Origin: Acidithiobacillus acidisediminis
GTDB lineage: Bacteria > Pseudomonadota > Gammaproteobacteria > Acidithiobacillales > Acidithiobacillaceae
Assembly (NCBI RefSeq): GCF_023277115.1
Contig: NZ_JALQCS010000001.1
Location: forward strand, 1,234,001 to 1,298,000
Reading direction: 5' to 3'
DNA: 64,000 bases
Under the pieces are notes generated by a model. It made no database searches and was not told where the DNA came from. It saw only the letters and a list, made by a program, of their open reading frames with translations. Made by a program: the position numbers and the translations under genes. This document shows positions 1 to 6,561 of the stretch, in pieces. Each line of letters begins with the position of its first letter. Position 1 is the stretch's first letter.

Positions 1-65
1 GGCAGGTACTGAGCAGACTCTGGATGATACCGAGATGCTCTGCACCAAGTTCAGTCCAGCAGAAG
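1..65 (-). pseudogene. Fragment of a second IS66 transposase (tnpC) copy
   Basis: Bases 1-65 are identical to bases 321-385, which lie inside the intact transposase gene to the right and in the same orientation. The match stops exactly where the terminal inverted repeat of the intact element begins at 66. This is therefore part of another IS66 copy that runs off the left edge of the window and was interrupted or recombined at this point. How much of that copy survives cannot be seen. Confidence 0.85.
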
Positions 66-94
66 GTAACCGGTCTCTCAGCGGCGTTCTTCCC
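66..94 (+). repeat. IS66 terminal inverted repeat, tnpC side
   Basis: The 29 bases starting GTAACCGG match the reverse complement of 2545-2573 at 25 of 29 positions. The GTAA tip and the GGCGTTCTTCCC inner block are fully conserved. Confidence 0.9.
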
Positions 95-156
95 CCCTCC
101 ATTGGCATGAGGCAGGATGGCTTATTGCCTGGTCGGGATTGAGGTGGGCGGTGGAA

Positions 157-1752
157 TCAGCGGTGTTGCTGGAAGCGGTGCAGATCGGAGCGCAGGGGTG
201 CCTGGGCAAAGTGCTCTTTCCACAGACGAGGGGTGAGTTGGGCCACGTCCTTGGCCGGATGCTGACCGACCCGCTGCAGGACGTCTACGAGATAATCGTA
301 GGGATCGATCCCCTGCAGGCGGCAGGTACTGAGCAGACTCTGGATGATACCGAGATGCTCTGCACCAAGTTCAGTCCAGCAGAAGAGCCAGTTTTTTCTC
401 CCCAAGGGAATGGGTCGGATCTGGCACTCGATGTGGTTGGTGTCGATGGGCACGTCAGGTTCTTCCAGAAAGACCTGCAGCGGCCCCTTGCGACTGTGGA
501 CGTAGGCGAGGGCCTTGGTGAAGGGATTGCTGGGTAGCAAGGCCGTATCCGTCAGCTGCTGTTCGACCCAAGTGAAGAACTGGGCGACCCGGGGGCGGCT
601 ATGGGTATAGCGATAGTGCCGCTTGTCCGCACCGCTCAATCCTTGGCTGCGAATCTCATCTTCGACGCGATAGAACGCCCGGATCTGCTCCAGGGCCTCG
701 GCCACCCTTTCCGGGGCGTGGGCCTCGGCACGCACGAACTCCCGTCGGCTGTGGGCCCAGCACTGGGCATGGATCAGCCCCGCGTTTTCTTTCTGGAAGC
801 GGGCATAAGCGGCATAGCCATCGCTCAGGAGCACCGTACCCGGCGCCAAGGGGCCCAAGAGCTCCCGGATGTGGATGGTGCCCCGGCTTTCGGCATAGGG
901 AAAGCAGATCTCCTGGGCATCGCCAAAGACCGGCCAGAAGTACCCTTGGTGCATCTTGCCCTTTTCCCGGCGTCCCGCCTTGATGGGGGTCTCGTCCATA
1001 GTCAGCACGCGAGACTGGCGAATGCTCTCAAACTGGGCCGTATAGATGGGGGACAGGAGCAGAATGGACCGTTGCACGAGATCGGTGAGCCAAGAGCGAC
1101 TGACCCGCAGGCCTTGGGCCACCATCCGCTGATGCTGCCGATAGAGCGGCAAGTGGTACAGGAACTTATCCGTCAGGATTCCCGCCAGCAGGCTGACATC
1201 GGCCCGGCTGCCGTCCAGAACCCCCATGGGAGCCGGGGCGGTGTGCAGGGTCTCCGATTCCCGGAGCTTGACCACCGGCCGCTCGTATTTGAGGACGACA
1301 TAGCTGCCTGGCCGCTGGGCCAGGCGGTAGCTGACCTTGGTATCGATGATCTCGCAGGCGTCGGGATCGAGGCCTGCGATCTCGGGAGCCGGGAGGGTGA
1401 TGGTTTCGGTAGGTACCCGGCTCTCATCGAAGAAGGGCAGGCTTTCGGCCCGATCTTCCGGCCGTTTGGGCGCGGCGCGAGTATGGGCGGCGACGATACG
1501 AAGAGGCGCAGGTGCGACTTCCGCCGGAGAAAACTCCTGACCGAGACTCAGCTGCTCGACCGGAGGCGGAGGGACGCGCCGTTCGCTCTTCTGGCCGAAG
1601 AACTGCTGGCGGAACCAATCGAGCTGGCTTTGGAGCCCTTGGATTTGGGCTTCAAATTTCTTGTGGATGGTGGCATTGATCTCGACCTGCAGCTGCCAGG
1701 CAGCGAGGGCTTCGGGGTAGTTTCTGGGGGTGGGAGATTCTGCCAAATCCAT
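157..1752 (-). CDS. tnpC: IS66 family transposase TnpC (DDE type)
   Basis: This is the large IS66 transposase, 531 residues, close to the usual family length. The N-terminal part contains a short predicted coiled coil and the segment FGQKSERR typical of IS66 Orf3. A Cys-free linker follows, then the catalytic core, in which DETPIK, LSDGYAAY and the late HIECQIRP/LGRKNWLF blocks are recognisable. The C-terminal stretch SLLSTCRLQGIDPYDYL is also a family signature. The start is the ATG at 1752, about 50 bp downstream of tnpB. The reading frame is intact. Part of it (321-385) is duplicated at the left edge of the window. Confidence 0.95.
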   Translation of the reverse strand: MDLAESPTPRNYPEALAAWQLQVEINATIHKKFEAQIQGLQSQLDWFRQQFFGQKSERRVPPPPVEQLSLGQEFSPAEVAPAPLRIVAAHTRAAPKRPEDRAESLPFFDESRVPTETITLPAPEIAGLDPDACEIIDTKVSYRLAQRPGSYVVLKYERPVVKLRESETLHTAPAPMGVLDGSRADVSLLAGILTDKFLYHLPLYRQHQRMVAQGLRVSRSWLTDLVQRSILLLSPIYTAQFESIRQSRVLTMDETPIKAGRREKGKMHQGYFWPVFGDAQEICFPYAESRGTIHIRELLGPLAPGTVLLSDGYAAYARFQKENAGLIHAQCWAHSRREFVRAEAHAPERVAEALEQIRAFYRVEDEIRSQGLSGADKRHYRYTHSRPRVAQFFTWVEQQLTDTALLPSNPFTKALAYVHSRKGPLQVFLEEPDVPIDTNHIECQIRPIPLGRKNWLFCWTELGAEHLGIIQSLLSTCRLQGIDPYDYLVDVLQRVGQHPAKDVAQLTPRLWKEHFAQAPLRSDLHRFQQHR

Positions 1753-1802
1753 AGCAGAATCATAACACTAACTGCTTAATATCGCAAGCATTTCAGCGGG
1801 TT

Positions 1803-2156
1803 TCAGGAGAATTTTTCTCCGTTTTGGTGCCGATAACGGCGCCTTTTTTGGACGCCATCGATGCCCTCCAACAGGAGTTTGAGACCGGTCCAGTCGATCT
1901 CCGCTTTGGGGGGATGCCGCCACGACCAAAAGCCACCCCGCTCCAGGCGCTTGGCCCAGAGACAGTATCCCGTTCGATCCCAATACAGCACCTTCATCTG
2001 GGTCGCCCTGCGATTCACGAAGACGAAGCAATGCCCGGACAGGGGATCCTGGGCGAAGGTCGGATGCACCAAGGCCGAGAGCCCGTCGAAGGACTTACGC
2101 ATGTCCACCGGCACCCGGCAAAGAAAGACCCGGATGCGTCCTTCCGGAAAGAACAT
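1803..2156 (-). CDS. tnpB: IS66 Orf2-like protein TnpB
   Basis: This 117-residue protein is the IS66 accessory protein TnpB. The conserved blocks VPVDMRKSFDGL, DPLSGHCFVF, KVLYWDRTGYCLW and KRLERGGF are all visible. It lies between tnpA (3-bp gap) and tnpC in the canonical order. TnpB is needed for transposition in studied IS66 elements, but its biochemical role is not settled. Confidence 0.95.
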   Translation of the reverse strand: MFFPEGRIRVFLCRVPVDMRKSFDGLSALVHPTFAQDPLSGHCFVFVNRRATQMKVLYWDRTGYCLWAKRLERGGFWSWRHPPKAEIDWTGLKLLLEGIDGVQKRRRYRHQNGEKFS

Positions 2157-2159
2157 CCC

Positions 2160-2489
2160 TCAGCCTCGCCGAATCGAGAGGACGCAGCCACCCCCCAGGT
2201 CGAGGCGAATCTCCAGGGGCAGCGCCCGCGCTGCAGATGGTGGCACAGCACCCAGGCCCAATTCCACGAAGGCAGGAGCCATCGCCTCCCCATCATCCCC
2301 GGGAGCTACCACGCCACCGCTCTCCAGGCGCAGGCGACGCCGCCAATAATAAAACTGCGGCAGGGACAGTCCGTGTTCTGCGCAGAACTGTCGGGCAGAA
2401 AGGCCACAAGCCTCGTATTCCTGCATCCGTTGCTGCCAGACCTCCGTCCGGGCCTGAACCTTGCCGCTATCTTCTGGGGTGTTTTCCAT
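2160..2489 (-). CDS. tnpA: IS66 Orf1-like protein TnpA
   Basis: This 109-residue protein is the first gene of the IS66 element. It has the helix-turn-helix-like N-terminal region WQQRMQEYEACGLSARQFC followed by HGLSLPQFYYWRRRLR, typical of TnpA/Orf1 proteins, which resemble the DNA-binding part of other transposases. The start ATG at 2489 lies about 55 bp inside the right terminal repeat, leaving space for the element's own promoter. Confidence 0.93.
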   Translation of the reverse strand: MENTPEDSGKVQARTEVWQQRMQEYEACGLSARQFCAEHGLSLPQFYYWRRRLRLESGGVVAPGDDGEAMAPAFVELGLGAVPPSAARALPLEIRLDLGGGCVLSIRRG

Positions 2490-2544
2490 GACGCCAATCC
2501 TTTACAAGAACGATGGCGCCATGCTGGGCAATGCCTGCTCAGAA

Positions 2545-2573
2545 GGGAAGAACGCCGGTCAGAGATCGCTTAC
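2545..2573 (-). repeat. IS66 terminal inverted repeat, tnpA side
   Basis: Read on the minus strand, this begins GTAAGCGATCTCTGACCGG and pairs with the repeat at 66-94 (25 of 29 positions). Confidence 0.9.
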
Positions 2574-2868
2574 GCCCGTCGGATGATGCAGTGGTGGCGG
2601 TCCTGGCGTTTTGTCTGGCAAGAGATCGAGGCGGGCTTGTGTCCGTAAACTCATCTTTTTTGGATTTTGTCCGGAAACCTCAGATCGCCCCCTGCAAACA
2701 CTGGGCGCGCAGGCCTCTGTTTCCGTGTCCGGCAAACGGTCGTTTGGGGGACCAACGTTGGTGTTGCGCTTGATTCCTGAGCCGGCCAAGGAATTAAAAA
2801 TAGACTAACAATATACTTGCTTGGGCGCTAATTATGTCGCACCGTACAGATTAAAAGTTTGTAACTGT
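2574..2868. other. Non-coding flank with degenerate repeated motifs, possible transposon-end remnant
   Basis: No credible gene is seen. A motif TGTCCGnnAAAC recurs on the plus strand at 2640, 2668 and 2726 (spacings 28 and 58), the last copy with one extra base. A perfect 12-bp palindrome, ACCAACGTTGGT, lies near 2750. Serial short repeats of this kind occur at the ends of some transposons, including IS21-type elements, but no matching transposase is present. The remainder becomes AT-rich toward the gene that ends at 2869. Confidence 0.4.
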
Positions 2869-4407
2869 CTACAACAGACCTGCTGGCGGGATCTTGTCGA
2901 GTAAGTGTTTCAGATTAGGAAACATATCAGCCCAAGTCTCCTGAAATAGCAGACGGTATGGGATTTTGACATTCGGAAATTCTTCAAAAGCCAATCTGCT
3001 TAGCTTAAATAACCTATATTTATTGACATTATTGCTTGTACAGAAACACCTGATGCCAAGATGCGAAATTGCTTGTCCAGCCTTCTCAAACTCTGCTATC
3101 GATACAATGAAAAATGGGGTGCTCTCTATTAGTTTAGTAGACATCTGAAAACTCAGAAGTTTTTCTTTCACGGACTCTATAAGATACATTTCAACAACAG
3201 GCGTTGAAATATACCAATCTTCGTAGGTGATAATAAAAGGATAGTTTTGAAGATGATTAAAATTCCATTTTGTTTTCCCTGAGATGGCATCATCAATATT
3301 CCTATATAATTGAACAACTGCATCTGCAAGCTCTTCGAAAGACTTTTTTACCGCATTCCCGTTAGCGAGTTCTTTAGCCTCATGGCGGAGACGGCGTGTT
3401 TTACACTCGATGAATAAATTGCCCGTGTCGTCGCTAATAATCCAGTCGACACCATGCTTTATCTGCCCTTTCACGTTGTAAGGATGCTCACCCGAAACTC
3501 GAAATTTGTCTTTTGGAAAAATATTAGTTATTACCTTGCCGACATAATGCTCAAATGCTTTCCCATACTGTGCGCCGGTAGACCCATTACCAATTCTTAG
3601 ATCATAAAAAAGGCCCTCTGTAATTCTCCTTGAGAGCAATTCCGGAAGCGGACACCAAAGTGTATTGCCATTATCTAATTGAAGATCAATTAAAGGATAT
3701 GCCTCCAAAGGATTCCATGTATAAGGCCAGCCTTGGTCATATCTTTGCACTCTAGTTATTTCATTTCTAATTTCCTTAATAGTCTTTGATGTCATTTTGA
3801 AAAAATTGTCGCGCACTTCAGGCCTAATACCAAGCACCGAATAGTCTTGTTTGCTATTTATATCTATTCGATCCTTTGTAATTCCGCCTACCGTTAGGGC
3901 GATGGCGGTCATATCAGTCATTGATATCCCTGTTTCTTTATAAAAGGTATTGCATAGATCGTGATCGCTGTAGATATGGTACGCACGAAAAATGCGCGCT
4001 TGATCTAAGCTATGTTGCCAACGGGCCTGTTGGTGCGCTAGCAGGAAAAGTTCTTGCATTGCCCTATCGGCAGATTTTATTGTGCGCGCTGATATTCCTT
4101 CTGTGCACTTTCTAAGCTTGTTAATATATTTTACGAGGCCATCTGCAGTTGATAGTGTATTTTTGGTTCCATTTGCATGGAGCAGTATTTCGCGACAAAG
4201 AATGTGAAGTTCCCATATATAAATCTCAAAAGAGGGGCGTCCTGGTCCAAAAACTGTCGACAGCTTTATAACTCCAGAGACATCTGCATACTTTTGGTAT
4301 TCCCAACAGCTTTTTAGAGATGAAGGCAGCGCCAGTTCTCGGATCGCATTTCTAAATGGCTTGTATAGATCGAATATATCGATCGCTTGGCTGGGCTGGA
4401 TATCCAT
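2869..4407 (-). CDS. Orphan protein with a PD-(D/E)XK nuclease-like motif, AT-rich
   Basis: The 512-residue protein matches no family I can name. In its second half the segment HGVDWIIS (Asp about residue 318) is followed about 12 residues later by LFIECKTRR (Glu about 331, Lys about 333). This is the D-x(n)-ExK pattern of PD-(D/E)XK nucleases. Just before it is YGKAFEHYVGKVI, a plausible first helix with a Glu. The N-terminal 250 residues are helical and unassigned. The gene is clearly more AT-rich than the core genes to the right, suggesting recent acquisition. It lies in the same island as a restriction-modification enzyme, so a DNA-targeting or defence role is possible but unproven. Confidence 0.6.
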   Translation of the reverse strand: MDIQPSQAIDIFDLYKPFRNAIRELALPSSLKSCWEYQKYADVSGVIKLSTVFGPGRPSFEIYIWELHILCREILLHANGTKNTLSTADGLVKYINKLRKCTEGISARTIKSADRAMQELFLLAHQQARWQHSLDQARIFRAYHIYSDHDLCNTFYKETGISMTDMTAIALTVGGITKDRIDINSKQDYSVLGIRPEVRDNFFKMTSKTIKEIRNEITRVQRYDQGWPYTWNPLEAYPLIDLQLDNGNTLWCPLPELLSRRITEGLFYDLRIGNGSTGAQYGKAFEHYVGKVITNIFPKDKFRVSGEHPYNVKGQIKHGVDWIISDDTGNLFIECKTRRLRHEAKELANGNAVKKSFEELADAVVQLYRNIDDAISGKTKWNFNHLQNYPFIITYEDWYISTPVVEMYLIESVKEKLLSFQMSTKLIESTPFFIVSIAEFEKAGQAISHLGIRCFCTSNNVNKYRLFKLSRLAFEEFPNVKIPYRLLFQETWADMFPNLKHLLDKIPPAGLL

Positions 4408-4796
4408 GACTTCTTGGGGCTACGATGTAACGCATCTATGTGAACGTATTTATATAATCATAGTCCTCTCAGGGATGCAACCAAAGATTCTCTTCCATTG
4501 CAAAAACGCCCCCGACCATGTGCTTCGAATCCCCGAGTTGGCTCTAGAGTGGAAAAAGACCTATGTTGCAAAAAAATGATGCCTAATTCGAACGTTAGAT
4601 TAGGAACATTTTCAAGCTTGAAGTGCATTACCGGATAATGCAAGACAAAATGTACTATTTTGTCTCGTGGGCCGCAGCCCGTCTCCCGCTAATCTACTGA
4701 TTATCCTACCCCCCGGCAAGGCCAAAAGCTGAGGAAGATGAGACATTACGGTGAAGGCGCTCATTTTCTGCAGCTCCCCTGGCATGATATCCGTCA
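4408..4796. other. Intergenic region upstream of the nuclease-like gene
   Basis: No supported gene is present. The segment is AT-rich next to 4408 and includes TATATAA-like sequence around 4450 that may serve as the minus-strand promoter for the nuclease-like gene. It also contains the perfect inverted repeat at 4643-4665. A 62-codon minus-strand reading frame begins at 4800, overlapping the stop codon of the DUF2283 gene, but it has no ribosome binding site and no recognisable content. Confidence 0.5.
4643..4665. repeat. Perfect 9-bp inverted repeat (operator- or hairpin-like)
   Basis: AGACAAAAT, a 5-base spacer GTACT, then ATTTTGTCT. The arms are perfect. There is no T-tract, so it is not an obvious terminator, and the size suits a dimeric regulator site. 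No adjacent regulator gene is known. Confidence 0.5.
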
Positions 4797-5135
4797 TCAT
4801 CCGTATGTGTATTCTATGGACTGTGGCATGGCTCCAGACTTCGAGGCTTGCAGGATCTCAATGCCGCTGGCATTTCCTTCTTTGTCATAGTCCAGGATGA
4901 CGCCTGGGTGGGCCTCATCACCTTCCATGACCTTCTGGTCACTGAGGCGCATAGTCAGGGTGTCGGTCTCTGGGTCGTAACGCACTTTCATGATGGCCTC
5001 CAGCACTTGGCGATTTTGCTCGTCCTGTATACGGTGATACTGCATCACCAAGTCCAGGACCTCTTCTGTGATGCCGCGCTCTTCCATCTCTTCATCGATG
5101 TTTGCAAAGTCATATGGTGGTCGGCCCGCCCGCAA
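4797..5135 (-). CDS. DUF2283 family protein, start uncertain
   Basis: The C-terminal two thirds is a DUF2283 domain: MKVRYDPETDTLTMRL, then an acidic segment, then GVILDYDKEGNASGIEIL. DUF2283 proteins are small and often lie beside DUF4258 proteins in what look like toxin-antitoxin pairs; the function is unproven. Two starts are possible. The longer form begins at a TTG at 5135 and adds about 48 residues, including MEERGITEEVLDLV, which vaguely resembles the DUF4258 RGI helix. The internal ATG at 4991 has an ideal GGAGG five bases upstream and starts exactly where DUF2283 proteins usually start (64 residues). I favour the internal start or two products. The upstream part may be a remnant of a partner gene. 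Confidence 0.6.
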   Translation of the reverse strand: MRAGRPPYDFANIDEEMEERGITEEVLDLVMQYHRIQDEQNRQVLEAIMKVRYDPETDTLTMRLSDQKVMEGDEAHPGVILDYDKEGNASGIEILQASKSGAMPQSIEYTYG

Positions 5136-5253
5136 CCTCTCGAAAGATATCTTTTATTAGTGCCCCCCCCAGAGCCCAAGCCAAGGAAGGCCAAAGCGGC
5201 AGCAAAACGGCCACAATCAACAGCGCCTTTCTCACCTTGGCAAACGAGTGCAT
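5110..5253 (-). CDS. Small exported peptide (47 residues) with signal sequence
   Basis: An ATG at 5253 is preceded by GGAGGG four bases upstream. It opens a 47-codon frame: a basic N-terminus (MHSFAKVRKA), a hydrophobic core (LLIVAVLLPLWP) and a plausible signal peptidase site after SLAWA. That leaves a mature peptide of about 20 residues, LGGALIKDIFREVAGGPTTI. It begins one base after the lipoprotein gene stops, and its ribosome binding site lies inside that gene, so the two are probably translated together. No family is recognised. Alternatively the peptide could stay in the membrane. The strong ribosome site and clean signal pattern are the reasons to accept it. Confidence 0.55.
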   Translation of the reverse strand: MHSFAKVRKALLIVAVLLPLWPSLAWALGGALIKDIFREVAGGPTTI

Positions 5254-5254
5254 T

Positions 5255-6253
5255 TCACCCTCCGGCGACGGTTAGTGGCTTGGGTTCTGGATACAGATGG
5301 GTTTTTCCCTCTTTCCAGACAGCGGCCTGATTCTTTTGGTGGTAAATCACCATCCAGCCTTGTAGCTGAGCCTGGTGTGCCTGAATCCAGGCGGGTGCAT
5401 TGAATTCAGGAGAGATCTTGTACTCGATCGTGGCAAGAGCCATGAACGGGTACTTTGGATCCTCGTTGTTTACCACATAGAACGGATCATCGGGTTTCTT
5501 CCAGGGCTGAACCGTCCAGTTCAGCCAATAGGGTGCAATCTTGGGTTTGTCAGCGATGTTCTGCCAATTCGGGAGCCAAACCAGCATGGCGTCTGCTCCA
5601 TCGTTCCATAGCCCGTCCTTGATTCGGTAGGTGGATCCATCAAAGGTTCCACGGTCCCAGCCAACCAAGTGCAGGTCGGAGAGTTCAACAGACTTTCTGG
5701 CCAAATGGACGACCTGCAAGTACGAGTTATGCTTCACCTTGTAGTATCTGGCAATCCACAATATCTGGCCGTCATTGAACCGCTTGGCAAGATGATCGTA
5801 ATCTCCTGGGACCGGATTGATCTTGGGCGCGTTATTCCCAGATCCGAGGCTAAATAACATCCCAACGCCGAACAACGCTGGAGATCCGGCGCCTATCAGC
5901 GCGTTTTCTCCGGCCCACATCCCAAGGCTGGACCACTGTTTCATCGCATCCTGCACGGTTGCATTGACCGACACGTTCGTCGATTGATGATGTTCCTGCA
6001 TGTCATAGGCATACAATGCTGCCGGCCCAGAAAAGCGCAAGTCAAAGACAGGAGCACAGGCGTTCAGGCTATCTTTCGGGCAATCGTGGGCCGTGACAGT
6101 TCCGTGGTACAAAATCTTCTTGAGCTTTGCGGACTCAATAGGGGTCTTTGAGTGATACTGTACCGGACCTAGCTGCTCCGTAGACATGCAGCCGGACAAT
6201 CCCGGCAAAATAGCCAAGGACAGTGCCACAAATAAAATTCTTTTTCGATTCAT
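5255..6253 (-). CDS. Predicted outer or inner membrane lipoprotein, function unknown
   Basis: The 332-residue protein begins with a basic n-region (MNRKR), a hydrophobic stretch and the lipobox LSGC (Cys about residue 22), so it should be lipid-modified and face the periplasm. The mature part is rich in Trp and Tyr and includes a short hydrophobic patch around residues 110-135 (AGENALIGAGSPALFGVGML). No named family is recognised. It is probably the first gene of a short operon with the 47-residue exported peptide that follows after one base. Base composition is intermediate between the AT-rich gene to the left and the core genome. Confidence 0.7.
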   Translation of the reverse strand: MNRKRILFVALSLAILPGLSGCMSTEQLGPVQYHSKTPIESAKLKKILYHGTVTAHDCPKDSLNACAPVFDLRFSGPAALYAYDMQEHHQSTNVSVNATVQDAMKQWSSLGMWAGENALIGAGSPALFGVGMLFSLGSGNNAPKINPVPGDYDHLAKRFNDGQILWIARYYKVKHNSYLQVVHLARKSVELSDLHLVGWDRGTFDGSTYRIKDGLWNDGADAMLVWLPNWQNIADKPKIAPYWLNWTVQPWKKPDDPFYVVNNEDPKYPFMALATIEYKISPEFNAPAWIQAHQAQLQGWMVIYHQKNQAAVWKEGKTHLYPEPKPLTVAGG

Positions 6254-6561
6254 GATTCTTGCTCATTCCCATTATGGCGGCGTACTCGTAGCCATAGTCG
6301 AATCTATCGCCTCTGGTGTCAAGTTAGAGTTTGTCAGGCCTGTCGGATGATCAATCTGCCCAGGGGTATACATGGCCGTTCCAGCGGTATTTCAACCAGC
6401 GATATTGGGTTGGTCAATCTTGATTTATGACACGATAATTCGACCAAGAATGGCTATGGCAAAAAGACGATTATATTCAAGCTAGGTTTGTAAAGTTCTG
6501 CTTTCTAATCCAAACAACTCTTACCAGAGAGATCAACTAAAATCGAAACATCCGGTCTGTC
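6254..6561. other. Intergenic region, promoter of the lipoprotein gene expected
   Basis: There is no gene-like reading frame. It lies upstream of the lipoprotein gene and downstream of the Type ISP enzyme, both on the minus strand. I see no clear terminator, repeat or RNA structure. Confidence 0.5.

Larger units (their letters stand above)
66..2573 (-). mobile_element. Complete IS66-family insertion sequence (about 2.5 kb)
   Basis: The element has the IS66 arrangement of three genes on the minus strand, tnpA, tnpB and tnpC, bounded by imperfect terminal inverted repeats that begin GTAA, as is usual for the family. IS66 elements normally make an 8-bp target duplication. Here the 8 bases on the left (58-65, AGCAGAAG) do not match those on the right (2574-2581, GCCCGTCG). 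Since the left flank is itself IS66 sequence, recombination between copies is the simplest explanation. All three genes are open, so the element could be active. Confidence 0.93.

Noticed and set aside
601-1779. Plus-strand reading frame (392 codons) opposite the IS66 transposase
   Set aside because: Antisense to tnpC with no recognisable content.
4612-4800. 62-codon minus-strand frame overlapping the DUF2283 stop codon
   Set aside because: The ATGA overlap is suggestive, but there is no ribosome site, no family pattern, and it runs through the perfect inverted repeat at 4643-4665.
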